From: Chloroflexota bacterium
Lineage (GTDB): Bacteria > Chloroflexota > Ktedonobacteria > Ktedonobacterales > Ktedonobacteraceae
Reading direction: 5' to 3'
Length of the DNA: 13,472 nt
Assembly (NCBI GenBank): GCA_005881995.1
Contig: VBHV01000244.1
Span: 1-13,472, forward strand
The position numbers and the translations under genes were made by a program. The notes beneath the pieces were generated by a model. That model did no database searches and had not been told where the DNA came from. It was given only the letters and a program-made list of their open reading frames with translations. Below are positions 1 to 7,167 of the stretch, piece by piece (position 1 is the first letter of the stretch; each line of letters begins with the position of its first letter).

Positions 1-677
1 AATACATCGGCCAAGTTGTGCGAAATGACGACTACTGCCAGACCCTGTTCGCGCATACGGTGAATGAGTTGGAGCACCTGGCGCGTCTGTGCCACACCGA
101 GCGCGGCAGTCGGTTCGTCGAGCAGGACGATTTTGGCGTTGCGCAAAATAGATTTTGCAACCGCGATCGATTGTCGCTGTCCACCGGACAGGCTCTTGAC
201 AATTGCGCGAACGGAAGGAAGCTTGACATCGAGCGTGCGCAGAACCTGTACGCCCTGCCTCTCCATGTCGTTCTCATTCAAGATGCTCACAGGACTGTGT
301 TCTTCGCGCCCTAAAAAGAGGTTCGAGACCACGTCCAGGTTATCACAGAGGGCGAGGTCCTGGTAAACGGTCTGAATGCCCAGGCGCGTAGCAGCTTGCG
401 GAGTGGCAATTTTAACTTGTTGCCCCTCTACAAAGATTTCGCCATCATCGGCAGGCTCGACACCGCTGATGACTTTGATAAGGGTTGATTTCCCTGCGCC
501 ATTGTCGCCGACGAGGCCAACTACTTCAGTCGCGTAGACCTCGAAATCCACGCCGGATAGAGCGCGCACAGCGCCGAAGGATTTGTTGATGCCGCGCAAA
601 CGCAACAAGGGTTCGTCCCGTGGCTCTTGCGCAGGGGTTGCAGTTTCGCCGACCGAAGGGGTAAAATTCTCGGCCAT
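1..677 (-). CDS. Sugar ABC transporter ATP-binding protein (XylG/RbsA-type), 3' end cut by window
   Basis: Energises sugar import through a membrane ABC permease by hydrolysing ATP. The 225 visible residues contain a complete set of nucleotide-binding motifs: Walker A GDNGAGKST (57-65), Q-loop VYQD (104-107), signature LSGGQRQ (163-169), Walker B IVLLDEPTAALG (183-194) and H-loop SHN (219-221). The stretch DNLDVVSNLFLGRE (112-125) is typical of carbohydrate-importer ATPases. About 25 residues precede the ABC fold. The start is ATG at 677 with the ribosome site GGAGG five bases upstream. The gene runs off the left edge just after the H-loop, so it cannot be seen whether it has one ABC domain (XylG-short/FrcA type) or two (RbsA/XylG-long type). 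It lies 155 bp downstream of the sugar-binding lipoprotein gene on the same strand, its likely partner; a permease gene is expected beyond the edge. Family assignment is firm, substrate is inferred from the neighbour. Confidence 0.95.
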   Translation of the reverse strand, partial: MAENFTPSVGETATPAQEPRDEPLLRLRGINKSFGAVRALSGVDFEVYATEVVGLVGDNGAGKSTLIKVISGVEPADDGEIFVEGQQVKIATPQAATRLGIQTVYQDLALCDNLDVVSNLFLGREEHSPVSILNENDMERQGVQVLRTLDVKLPSVRAIVKSLSGGQRQSIAVAKSILRNAKIVLLDEPTAALGVAQTRQVLQLIHRMREQGLAVVVISHNLADV

Positions 678-773
678 TCGATCCTCCAATCTGATAACCA
701 CCTGAAAATAAAGGTACTGCAAAGATGTAGCTGACTTAGTATATCACCCATTAACCCAGGTTAGTAGTTATGA

Positions 774-804
774 TTCGCCTGGCGTCTAGTGGACGCCAGG
801 CGAA
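774..804 (-). promoter_or_regulatory. 13-bp perfect hairpin between binding-protein and ATPase genes
   Basis: TTCGCCTGGCGTC (774-786) and GACGCCAGGCGAA (792-804) are perfect complements around a 5-base loop. In transcription sense (minus strand) no T-run follows the stem, so it does not look like an efficient intrinsic terminator. In binding-protein-dependent ABC operons such intercistronic stems commonly protect the abundant binding-protein mRNA and lower expression of downstream genes; that role is inferred here from position. Confidence 0.6.
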
Positions 805-832
805 ACCTATACACGAATAAAAAAGACTGCCG

Positions 833-1969
833 TCACGGACAGATGCCACCGGTGCCCGAGGGCAGCCCCTGGCAGACTTGTGCAAGGGTGTAGAAGCCGG
901 CGGTGATCACCTTCATGACGTTGGTCTTGTCGATGGCCTCCGGCGTCTCCAGATCCGGCGAGATGTTCGCGCCGCCCTGGGTCGCCGTAGTTGCTCCATT
1001 CGTCAGGCTGGAGATGCTGTTGCCCTTGCTGATGGCAGCGACCACGTTCGCAGTTGCCTGGGCTTCAAGCGAGATGTCCTTGAAGACAGTCATGGACTGA
1101 TCGCCCAGCATGATATTCTGCAGACCCGCAATCGAGGCGTCCTGGCCGGTAACCAGCACATGCCCGTTGAGTTTCTGCTGCTTCAGCGCGGCGATCACTG
1201 TGGCGGCCATACCATCGTTGGCGACGTAGGCGATCTGGATGTTGTTCGCGTTGGCAGTCAACGCGGCCTGCATCTCAGTCTGTGCGGTCGGGTTGTCCCA
1301 GTTGGGCGTGAACTGCTCGTACACGTTCTTAAGTACACCACTGCTGAACAGAGGGTCGAGCTTATTGTGCGCACCCTTGGCGAAGAGTAACGCGTTGTTG
1401 TCCGTCTTCGAGCCGTTGATCATCGCCACATTACCAACGCCTTTCTTGACGAAGTCTTTGTAGTGATTGACGATGTACTGTCCCTGCAGTTCACCGACCG
1501 CCACTCCATCGAAGGAGACGTAGGCAGCCAGGTCGTTGGACTGGATAAGACGGTCATAAGTGATCACAGGGACGTTGTCTGCCTTCGCTTCGGCTACGAT
1601 AGCCGAGGCCTTGACGGCGTCACTGGGAGCAACAACCAGGATGCAGTCACCCTTTGTCAGAGCTGCGTCTGCCTGGGTCTTCTGCTGGTCAGCGTTGCCT
1701 TGTGCATTGGCGTAGTCGACGGTCGCGCCAGGGAGGGCGGCAGGGATATCCCGCTGCAGATCTGGCCTGTCGACGCTATCCCAGCGGAAAGATGTGGCCG
1801 TCTCCGGGAGGAGTACGCCGATCTTCATACAGCCCTTGCCGTTGTTGCCATTGATGGTATTACTGCCTCCTCCGCCATTGGAGCTGCCGCAGGCGACAAT
1901 CAGCACGCTCAGGAAAAGAGTACCGATAATTGAGGCAATGGTTTTACTTTGCCGGCCAAATAGGTTCAT
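833..1969 (-). CDS. XylF-like sugar ABC transporter substrate-binding lipoprotein
   Basis: Captures a monosaccharide outside the membrane and delivers it to an ABC permease. From ATG 1969 the protein has 378 residues. A lipoprotein signal peptide (residues 10-26 hydrophobic, ending LIVAC with Cys27 as lipid site) is followed by a Gly/Ser/Asn linker and a type 1 periplasmic-binding fold. Landmarks are KIGVLLPE after the linker, VITYDRLI (about 135-142), YVSFDGVAVGELQ, and GQDASIAGLQ with MTVFKDIS in the C-terminal lobe. This combination is characteristic of XylF/ChvE-type xylose and multi-sugar binders. Start choice: ATG 1969 has AGGAAGG about 11 bases upstream and gives a short n-region; an in-frame ATG at 2008 would add 13 charged residues and has only a distant GGGGG, so it remains possible. 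It is followed by the ATPase gene and preceded by PTS EIIC on the same strand. Xylose as ligand is an inference. Confidence 0.93.
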   Translation of the reverse strand: MNLFGRQSKTIASIIGTLFLSVLIVACGSSNGGGGSNTINGNNGKGCMKIGVLLPETATSFRWDSVDRPDLQRDIPAALPGATVDYANAQGNADQQKTQADAALTKGDCILVVAPSDAVKASAIVAEAKADNVPVITYDRLIQSNDLAAYVSFDGVAVGELQGQYIVNHYKDFVKKGVGNVAMINGSKTDNNALLFAKGAHNKLDPLFSSGVLKNVYEQFTPNWDNPTAQTEMQAALTANANNIQIAYVANDGMAATVIAALKQQKLNGHVLVTGQDASIAGLQNIMLGDQSMTVFKDISLEAQATANVVAAISKGNSISSLTNGATTATQGGANISPDLETPEAIDKTNVMKVITAGFYTLAQVCQGLPSGTGGICP

Positions 1970-2041
1970 TGCGATTTTGTCCTTCCTCGCGACACCTTTC
2001 GAGGGCATGTGCGTGGTAAGCCCCCGTTTGGAAAGATGCGC

Positions 2042-2070
2042 ACTGTAAGACTAAACGGATACCTGTACAA
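2042..2070 (-). promoter_or_regulatory. Possible sigma-70 promoter for the binding-protein gene
   Basis: In minus-strand sense TTGTAC (2070-2065), a 17-base spacer and TACAGT (2047-2042) resemble -35 and -10 boxes, with a start site near 2035. The matches are moderate. The 150-189 bp gap after EIIC holds no visible terminator, so transcription from the PTS genes could also continue into this gene. A purine-rich AAAGGAGG at 2122-2115 has no start codon behind it. Confidence 0.35.
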
Positions 2071-2158
2071 TACGACGGTTGAGTGAAATCCTGCTCTTGT
2101 AGTATCGAAACCTTCCTCCTTTCTTACCGGCATAGGCGTCTCAATAAAGCGCTGTCAG

Positions 2159-3493
2159 TCAATGTACCTCTGCCGGTATACGTGTGGAACGCTCTTCTCG
2201 CTGGGCCGCCGCTTCCTCCCGTTCGATGAGGATGCGTTCCCAGGCCTTGAAGAATGGATAATATAAGAGAGCGGAGACAGCCAGGTCGAAGAATTGCAGG
2301 AGACTTCCTTTGATGTCGCCCCCAGTGGCAACGAACCCGCTGACTCCGATGGGTACGGTAAATGGCTGCAGGACGACCGGCACATGCACCAGGCCCGCCG
2401 CGAAGACGATGTAGTTGATGGTAACGATGATGACAGGTACCAGCACAAATGGGATCATCATTAACGGATTGAGCGCCATTGGCACGCCAAAGGTGACCGG
2501 CTCGTTGATATTGAAAATGGCAGGCCCTAGCGCTACCTTGCCTACCGTGCGCAACTGTGCTGAACGCGAGCGCAGCATGTAGATCACCAGCGGCCATGTC
2601 GCGCCCGAACCACCGAGATGGGCGAAAATATGAAAAAACGGCTCGGTGACGATGCCATGACCATTGGCCGTGGCGTTTGTGGCCAGCGTACTCAGCCAGA
2701 ATGGGAGCGCAATCGCTGTCACCACGTTCATACCATGGATGCCTACCGACCACAGTAACATCATCAAAACGATCTCAAGCAGGGCAGCAGGGTAGCTATC
2801 CTGCACAAATACCAGCGGTTGGAATGCCCGCATAAGTAAGATAGGCAGCGTCATTTGCTGGACTTTGCCATCGGCGCCGCTAAAGGTAAACGAGCTGACG
2901 GACCATTCGATGCCCCAGACCAGCGTGATCAGCAGGATGGCCGGCACCAGCGCCTCAAAGGCGCGTGTGACATTGGGCGGCACGCTTTTGGGTAGCCGGA
3001 TGGTAAAACGTGATCCGCGAAAGCGGCGTACGATTTCGGTGGTCAGAATGCCGATCAGGATACCGACGAGCAGCCCGTTCCCTCCGAAGTACGGTAAGAG
3101 TTGGCCCAGGCTCAAATTGGTGAGGTCGCCGACGGGTACGCTGGCGATGAGAAAGAGCACCATGGCCAGCACTCCGGGTTGTACTGGCTCGGTGCGGCGA
3201 TACTGCGCCAGGCTGTAGGCTACGCCGAACGACAGGAAGAGGGCCATCATGCCAAAGGACAGCTGAAAGGGCACCAGGATCGCGTGCTGGTAGGGCGCGA
3301 TGAGTGCCGCTAGCGCCGGAATGGGTGGGTTGGCGATGATGAGGAACAGGCTGCCGGCCAGAATGAGCGGCAGGGTAAAGATAATGAAGGCATCACGCAC
3401 CGCCTGCAAATAGACATTGCTCGCCAGCGCGCCGAGGGGAGGAACAAGATAGCGTTCAACCCAGGCGCTGCTGCGCTCAACCATCACGCTCAT
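2159..3493 (-). CDS. PTS EIIC permease, lactose/cellobiose (ChbC/CelB) family
   Basis: Membrane permease component of a phosphoenolpyruvate-dependent sugar phosphotransferase system. It binds and translocates the sugar, which phospho-EIIB then phosphorylates. The 444 residues contain about ten hydrophobic segments, starting with AFIIFTLPLILAGSLFLI. Two signature motifs of the lactose/cellobiose EIIC family are intact: WSVGIHG (His253, the substrate-contacting histidine of ChbC-like permeases) and FNINEPVTFGVP (Glu331, the conserved glutamate). The start is set at ATG 3493 because AGGAAGG lies exactly five bases upstream; GTG 3499 falls inside that ribosome site, and ATG 3484 is a third option. 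The gene overlaps the EIIB gene by 17 bp, so the two are probably translationally coupled. The C-terminal tail is charged and cytoplasmic-looking (ILIEREEAAAQREERSTR). The exact sugar, cellobiose or another beta-diglycoside, cannot be read from sequence. Confidence 0.95.
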   Translation of the reverse strand: MSVMVERSSAWVERYLVPPLGALASNVYLQAVRDAFIIFTLPLILAGSLFLIIANPPIPALAALIAPYQHAILVPFQLSFGMMALFLSFGVAYSLAQYRRTEPVQPGVLAMVLFLIASVPVGDLTNLSLGQLLPYFGGNGLLVGILIGILTTEIVRRFRGSRFTIRLPKSVPPNVTRAFEALVPAILLITLVWGIEWSVSSFTFSGADGKVQQMTLPILLMRAFQPLVFVQDSYPAALLEIVLMMLLWSVGIHGMNVVTAIALPFWLSTLATNATANGHGIVTEPFFHIFAHLGGSGATWPLVIYMLRSRSAQLRTVGKVALGPAIFNINEPVTFGVPMALNPLMMIPFVLVPVIIVTINYIVFAAGLVHVPVVLQPFTVPIGVSGFVATGGDIKGSLLQFFDLAVSALLYYPFFKAWERILIEREEAAAQREERSTRIPAEVH

Positions 3494-3815
3494 TCGCACC
3501 TTCCTGTGTATTGGCTAGCAGTTCTATTACCTGACCCAGTACTGCCTGTCCATCCATTGTCGCATAGTGAAATGGCTCGATCAAAGCCACCGGTTTACCC
3601 ACAGAATGTGCCAACTTTTCAATGCTCTTGCGCAAGTGTCGAATCTGCGGCGCGATCAACACCACATCACACTCATCCACTTTTGCCGCATACTCCCCCG
3701 CGCTTAGCGCTTCAATCGTCAAAACAATCTTAAGGTGAGCAGCGGCAGTGAGCATACTTTCCACCAGTAAGCTGGTAGACATGCCCCAACTGCAAACGAT
3801 CAGGACCCGTATCAT
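3477..3815 (-). CDS. PTS EIIB, lactose/cellobiose family
   Basis: Cytoplasmic phosphocarrier of 112 residues that receives phosphate from EIIA on a cysteine and passes it to the sugar bound in EIIC. The N terminus IRVLIVCSWGMSTSLLVESM gives Cys8 in the CxxGMSTS phosphate loop of the lactose/cellobiose EIIB family, and the length is normal for this family. Translation starts at ATG 3815, preceded by GGGGGAG at five bases. It is the first gene of the EIIB-EIIC pair. A sigma-54-type promoter lies about 100 bp upstream (3915-3929). No EIIA partner is in the window, so EIIA must come from elsewhere. Confidence 0.95.
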   Translation of the reverse strand: MIRVLIVCSWGMSTSLLVESMLTAAAHLKIVLTIEALSAGEYAAKVDECDVVLIAPQIRHLRKSIEKLAHSVGKPVALIEPFHYATMDGQAVLGQVIELLANTQEGANERDG

Positions 3816-3914
3816 AATGACTCCCCCACAAGTATCGATCTAGGTATTCGCAGTTGGAATAGACGCCAGCCGCAAATTGACTTTCAACACTCTACGGGTA
3901 CACTCATCAGTACC

Positions 3915-3929
3915 GCAACTTTCATGCCA
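3915..3929 (-). promoter_or_regulatory. Sigma-54 (-24/-12) promoter for the PTS genes
   Basis: Reading the minus strand, TGGCAT (3929-3924), GAAAG, TTGC (3918-3915) matches the sigma-54 consensus TGGCAC-N5-TTGC at all but one defined position. The invariant GG (3928-3927) and GC (3916-3915) are 12 bases apart, as required. The transcription start would be near 3903, about 88 bases before the EIIB start codon. The adjacent regulator gene encodes an AAA+ domain with a sigma-54 contact loop (GAYTGA), which independently supports the call. Confidence 0.78.
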
Positions 3930-3931
3930 AA

Positions 3932-3957
3932 AAGTGTGCTACACACATAGCACACTT
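3932..3957 (-). terminator. 26-bp perfect palindrome: regulator terminator or operator/UAS
   Basis: AAGTGTGCTA (3932-3941) and TAGCACACTT (3948-3957) are perfect 10-base inverted arms around six bases. In minus-strand sense the stem is followed by three more T residues (five in a row in total), so it could end the regulator transcript as a weak intrinsic terminator. It also sits at about -28 to -54 relative to the predicted sigma-54 start and touches the -24 box, so a DNA-binding role (operator or activator site) is equally possible. The sequence does not decide between them. Confidence 0.55.
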
Positions 3958-4050
3958 CCAGGGCGACCGCGAGGGTCGCCCGTACAATACCAAAATGCCT
4001 GTTTTCCGCCTCACCGAGTATTGTACGGGCGACCCTCGCGGTCGCCCTGG
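3958..4050. repeat. 93-bp interspersed palindromic element with 33-bp inverted arms
   Basis: The left arm (3958-3990, beginning CCAGGGCGACC and ending CGTACAATAC) and the right arm (4018-4050) are perfect 33-base inverted repeats around a 27-base spacer. Each arm also carries its own small palindrome, GGGCGACC-GCGAG-GGTCGCCC. It has no coding capacity that makes sense: short reading frames across it are mirror translations of the arms. The start of the same arm recurs at the right edge of the window (13452-13472), so it is an interspersed REP/MITE-like family. It lies between the regulator gene and the PTS promoter region. Confidence 0.85.
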
Positions 4051-4131
4051 CTCTCTAGCGGCATTGGCAGGTACGAGGAAGTGAGGAGGGTCGGCCCTGG
4101 CTATCATTCATAGACCTGGCTCTCTAGCGGC
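4046..4131. repeat. 17-bp direct repeat copying the regulator's 3' end
   Basis: CCTGGCTCTCTAGCGGC occurs at 4046-4062 and again at 4115-4131, 69 bases apart. The second copy encodes the last residues of the regulator (AAREPG in minus-strand sense). The first copy is outside the gene and its CCTGG is also the outer end of the inverted-repeat element. Between them, 4086-4102 carries a degenerate GGGTCGGCCCTGG resembling a decayed arm end. The arrangement suggests duplication at the time of repeat insertion. Confidence 0.6.
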
Positions 4132-7100
4132 TTCTACGATGAATATGTCCACCTGCCGCAGAATGCCGACGATGTTATAGGCCTCTTCGTCCGGGATGGA
4201 GCGCGCTATCTGCGCGCTGAGTATATGCAGCGCACGGCGACAGATACTCAGTTCACGCGAAAAGAGCTGCTCTACCTGGGAGCGCACGGTCTCGCTGACG
4301 AGTATGCCGCGCGCCTGCGCGCCTCGCTCCAGAATGCAGGCCAGGTGCAGGATTAACCCTGCCAATACTTCTATCTCAAAGGTTTCGCCCACCTCAACTT
4401 CGATCAGTTCGATCATGCGCTCGAGCAATGGCATGACGCGCACGGGATTGAGGAAGATGAGCCGCTGGCTGAGCGTAAAAGAAATTTCGCGCATGAGATC
4501 GGCGCGCTGCGTAAAGACCAGGGTGCTTTTTGGAGTCGGTGGGGGAGAGATCCGATCCTGGCCGATGGAAGAGGGATTGAGCAGCGCGGGATCAATAAGC
4601 GTCTCGCCCAGAAGTGTGCGCAGGCGCGCGATGCCGTCGCCAAAAAGAAAATCGGTCAGCGCGATAAATGGATAGCTTTCGAGATGCGGATTGATCGTTC
4701 CTACCACCGCTACAACGTGCCGGTTGCCCACCAGGCGCTGCACCTCCGCGGCTGTTTTACTGGAGAGGCTGATATCCATGCAGAGAATTTCTATACCGTG
4801 CAGGTGCAGCCCTGGCACGTGTTCTTCGATCAGCTCCGCGATCTTGGACGCGCTGCCAAAGCCGGTCAAACATACTGAAAGGATGACGCGCGATGCCTGT
4901 CTCAAAGAGGAGATAGTGGGTGCATGGCTTTCATGGTATCCATTGAGCGGCTGCCGCTCCTGGGAGGATGCTCCATCCCCCTGGCTGAACATATGGCCGT
5001 TTTCGCGATCATCGTTGGAACGGGTATGCACCAGGCTGGCAGCCAGTTGATCGAGCGTCAGATGCCGCGTGCGCTGTGCCCGTCGTACTGCTTCAACCAG
5101 TAATGGCGCCGAGGCCCCGGCAATCGTGCGAACCTGAATCCCCGTCTGTCGAATAATCAGTTCCCCTAGAGAAAGCAGCGAGGCAAAATCGACGAGCAGG
5201 AGGACGCCGCTGCCCTGGTCAGCCACCTGCACCCAGTGGATCACTTTACCCAGTAACTCTTCTGGTGATTCATCCAGCGTGAGTTCTACCCAGCGTACCG
5301 AATTGATGCCCACAAGGGTATTGGCCAGCTCCGCCATGCCCGCAGCGATACCGCGTCCATGAGCAGCTACGACAATACCAACGGTAGCCTGTTCACTGTT
5401 GAGCAAGGCTTCGGCATTTGCCAGCAAAATGGCCAGCACATCTGTTTCGCTTTCCGGTAGAGATACGCCTAGCTGCGCACGAAATTGCAGGAACGCGCTG
5501 CGCGCAACCTCGTACTCGATGGGATAAGTACGCCGCACGGACTGAAGCGGCAGGCCTGCGATCTGGCGTTCCTGGGCGATGTGTTCAAGCGTGCTGGTGA
5601 GATGCATCGCCAGCACCAGCGCCAGCTTTTCTGGCAACGCGCGCCCCAGCTGCTCTTCTGCGTAGCGCGCGATAGCGTTGCTGATGGCCGCGATGCGTTC
5701 ATCGATCAAGTTTGTTGTCGAGCCCGCGTGCTTCTCCCGAACTTCATCGGCGAAACGCTGGAAATAGTCCTGGATGTCGAGGTGCAAAAGCCGGTGAATT
5801 TCACTATCGGGCAGGCCACTTCTGCGCAATCTATTCAAGTCCGTGCTGATCGTATCGTAAAGGTCCTGCGCCGACTCCGGCACGCTATCGAGGTTAAGCC
5901 CGGTGGGAGTGAAGATGTGCGCCGCTTCTAACACCTGCTTGATTGGTTCGAGCAGGCGATGTAATTCAGCCGTGCGCAGTAAACCGCGCCGCACGTGATC
6001 TGGCAGCACTCCCAGGTGCACGTGCAGTTCCTGCAGGTTATGCGTGCGAAATTCCAGGTAGGCGCGCGCACAGGTGAGCTGGATATCGGTGCGCAGCTGG
6101 CCAACGTTGCCGGGACACTCATAGACCAGCAGCGCGTGCAGCACCTGGGGTTCAACGGAAATGTTGGTGCCAATGCTGCTGCATTCAGTCGTGAAAAAAG
6201 CGCGCACCAACTCGTACCGTTCCATCACCGTGCGCTCGTGCAGGCCGGGGAGAGTGATGGTCATGGGAATGCGCCGCCGAAAGGTGGGCAAAAGCGCGGT
6301 CGAGGATTCCTCAGTTGTTGCCGCCAGCAACAGCAACGAGGCCGATCGTTCGTGTACATCTCCCAGGCGGCGGAAACGCTCGCGGTCCATGAGATAGAAT
6401 AACATCTCCTGGCCTTCCGGTGGCAGGCGATGTACTTCGTCGAGGAACAATATCCCCCGGTGCGCCTGCTCGACCAGTCCTTCGCGATCATGGTCCGCGC
6501 CTGTATAGGCTCCGCGCATGGAGCCAAAGAGGTGCGCCATCAGCAGTTGTGGATTGTTGGCGTAATCTGCGCAGTTGAAACTAATAAATGGCGCGTCGGG
6601 GGGTAATGCCTTGAGTTCGAGCGCGTAGGCATGCATCAAGCGCGCCAGGGTTGTTTTGCCGACGCCGCTTGGCCCGCAGAGCAGGGTGTGCAGCCCGCGC
6701 GGTGGATAGAGCATGGCGGCTTTTGCCTGCTGCACCGCGACCTTGAGTCCCTCATCGCTGCCGATGAGCGTGTCGAAGCTGGTCACGATTGCTCCAACTC
6801 GCACTGAAGCCGAGATCATGGGTGGCTTGCCCGGCTCCTTCAGGACCGCGGGTGTGAAGGGATACGGGTGCTCTTGCGCCGGTTCGTTTGTCTGCCCGGG
6901 TCTTGTAACCCGCCACGTTTCTTCTTGTAGAGGTGAAATTGAAGGCGTCTTCAAAGTGAACAGGACGGGGCGGCCGGGAATGCGTTCCACCAACCCTTCC
7001 TGAACCAGGAGATTGAGATCACGACTGGCATTGGTGCGATCTACTTGAGCTTGCCTTGCGACTTCCTCCGCGCTGTAGCCGGAATAACGACGCAGGACGC

Positions 7101-7167
7101 CATTCTGTACGGGTCGTTGCGAACACAATGATCGCAATGTCTCAAGTACCCGGTCTTTGCGAAGCAC
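4108..7167 (-). CDS. LevR-type sigma-54-dependent PTS-regulated transcriptional activator
   Basis: A 1019-residue activator expected to switch on a PTS operon together with sigma-54 RNA polymerase. Domains in order: winged helix-turn-helix (about 1-74; SAEEVARQAQVDRTNASRDL); AAA+ domain (about 125-375) with Walker A GPSGVGKT (165-172), sigma-54 contact loop GAYTGA (219-224) and Walker B ILFLDEVH (239-246); first PRD (about 430-575, candidate His522); mannose-type EIIA-like domain (about 593-710, VVAAHGRG with His603); galactitol-type EIIB-like domain (about 760-850, ILSVCLTGFGSA with Cys766); second PRD (about 880-1010, candidate His941). This is the complete LevR architecture. Start chosen at GTG 7167, with AAAGGAG about seven bases upstream; a longer in-frame version from 7245 lacks such a site and would run through non-conserved sequence. 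The target is probably the EIIB-EIIC pair just downstream, preceded by a -24/-12 promoter. LevR itself controls mannose-family PTSs; here the neighbour is lactose/cellobiose family, as in CelR-like regulators. Confidence 0.95.
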   Translation of the reverse strand: MLRKDRVLETLRSLCSQRPVQNGVLRRYSGYSAEEVARQAQVDRTNASRDLNLLVQEGLVERIPGRPVLFTLKTPSISPLQEETWRVTRPGQTNEPAQEHPYPFTPAVLKEPGKPPMISASVRVGAIVTSFDTLIGSDEGLKVAVQQAKAAMLYPPRGLHTLLCGPSGVGKTTLARLMHAYALELKALPPDAPFISFNCADYANNPQLLMAHLFGSMRGAYTGADHDREGLVEQAHRGILFLDEVHRLPPEGQEMLFYLMDRERFRRLGDVHERSASLLLLAATTEESSTALLPTFRRRIPMTITLPGLHERTVMERYELVRAFFTTECSSIGTNISVEPQVLHALLVYECPGNVGQLRTDIQLTCARAYLEFRTHNLQELHVHLGVLPDHVRRGLLRTAELHRLLEPIKQVLEAAHIFTPTGLNLDSVPESAQDLYDTISTDLNRLRRSGLPDSEIHRLLHLDIQDYFQRFADEVREKHAGSTTNLIDERIAAISNAIARYAEEQLGRALPEKLALVLAMHLTSTLEHIAQERQIAGLPLQSVRRTYPIEYEVARSAFLQFRAQLGVSLPESETDVLAILLANAEALLNSEQATVGIVVAAHGRGIAAGMAELANTLVGINSVRWVELTLDESPEELLGKVIHWVQVADQGSGVLLLVDFASLLSLGELIIRQTGIQVRTIAGASAPLLVEAVRRAQRTRHLTLDQLAASLVHTRSNDDRENGHMFSQGDGASSQERQPLNGYHESHAPTISSLRQASRVILSVCLTGFGSASKIAELIEEHVPGLHLHGIEILCMDISLSSKTAAEVQRLVGNRHVVAVVGTINPHLESYPFIALTDFLFGDGIARLRTLLGETLIDPALLNPSSIGQDRISPPPTPKSTLVFTQRADLMREISFTLSQRLIFLNPVRVMPLLERMIELIEVEVGETFEIEVLAGLILHLACILERGAQARGILVSETVRSQVEQLFSRELSICRRALHILSAQIARSIPDEEAYNIVGILRQVDIFIVEAAREPGL

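Noticed and set aside
878..1933. Long plus-strand reading frames opposite the sugar-binding lipoprotein gene
   Set aside because: They are antisense shadows of a gene with clear family motifs and have no recognisable domains of their own.
2115..2122. Strong Shine-Dalgarno-like AAAGGAGG on the minus strand between EIIC and the binding protein
   Set aside because: No ATG, GTG or TTG start follows at a usable distance, so no leader peptide or small gene can be supported.
2124..2753. 209-codon minus-strand frame inside the EIIC gene
   Set aside because: It is in another frame of a well-supported membrane protein gene, is rich in Arg, His and Gly, and has no membrane or domain pattern.
3958..4050. 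CRISPR-like array
   Set aside because: There are only two arms, in inverted orientation, with a single 27-base spacer and no cas genes; it is a palindromic interspersed repeat.
3877..4113. Overlapping reading frames on both strands across the repeat element
   Set aside because: They translate the inverted arms into mirror-like peptides (GRPRGSPVQY and YGRPSRSPW), lack ribosome sites and reflect repeat composition, not a gene.
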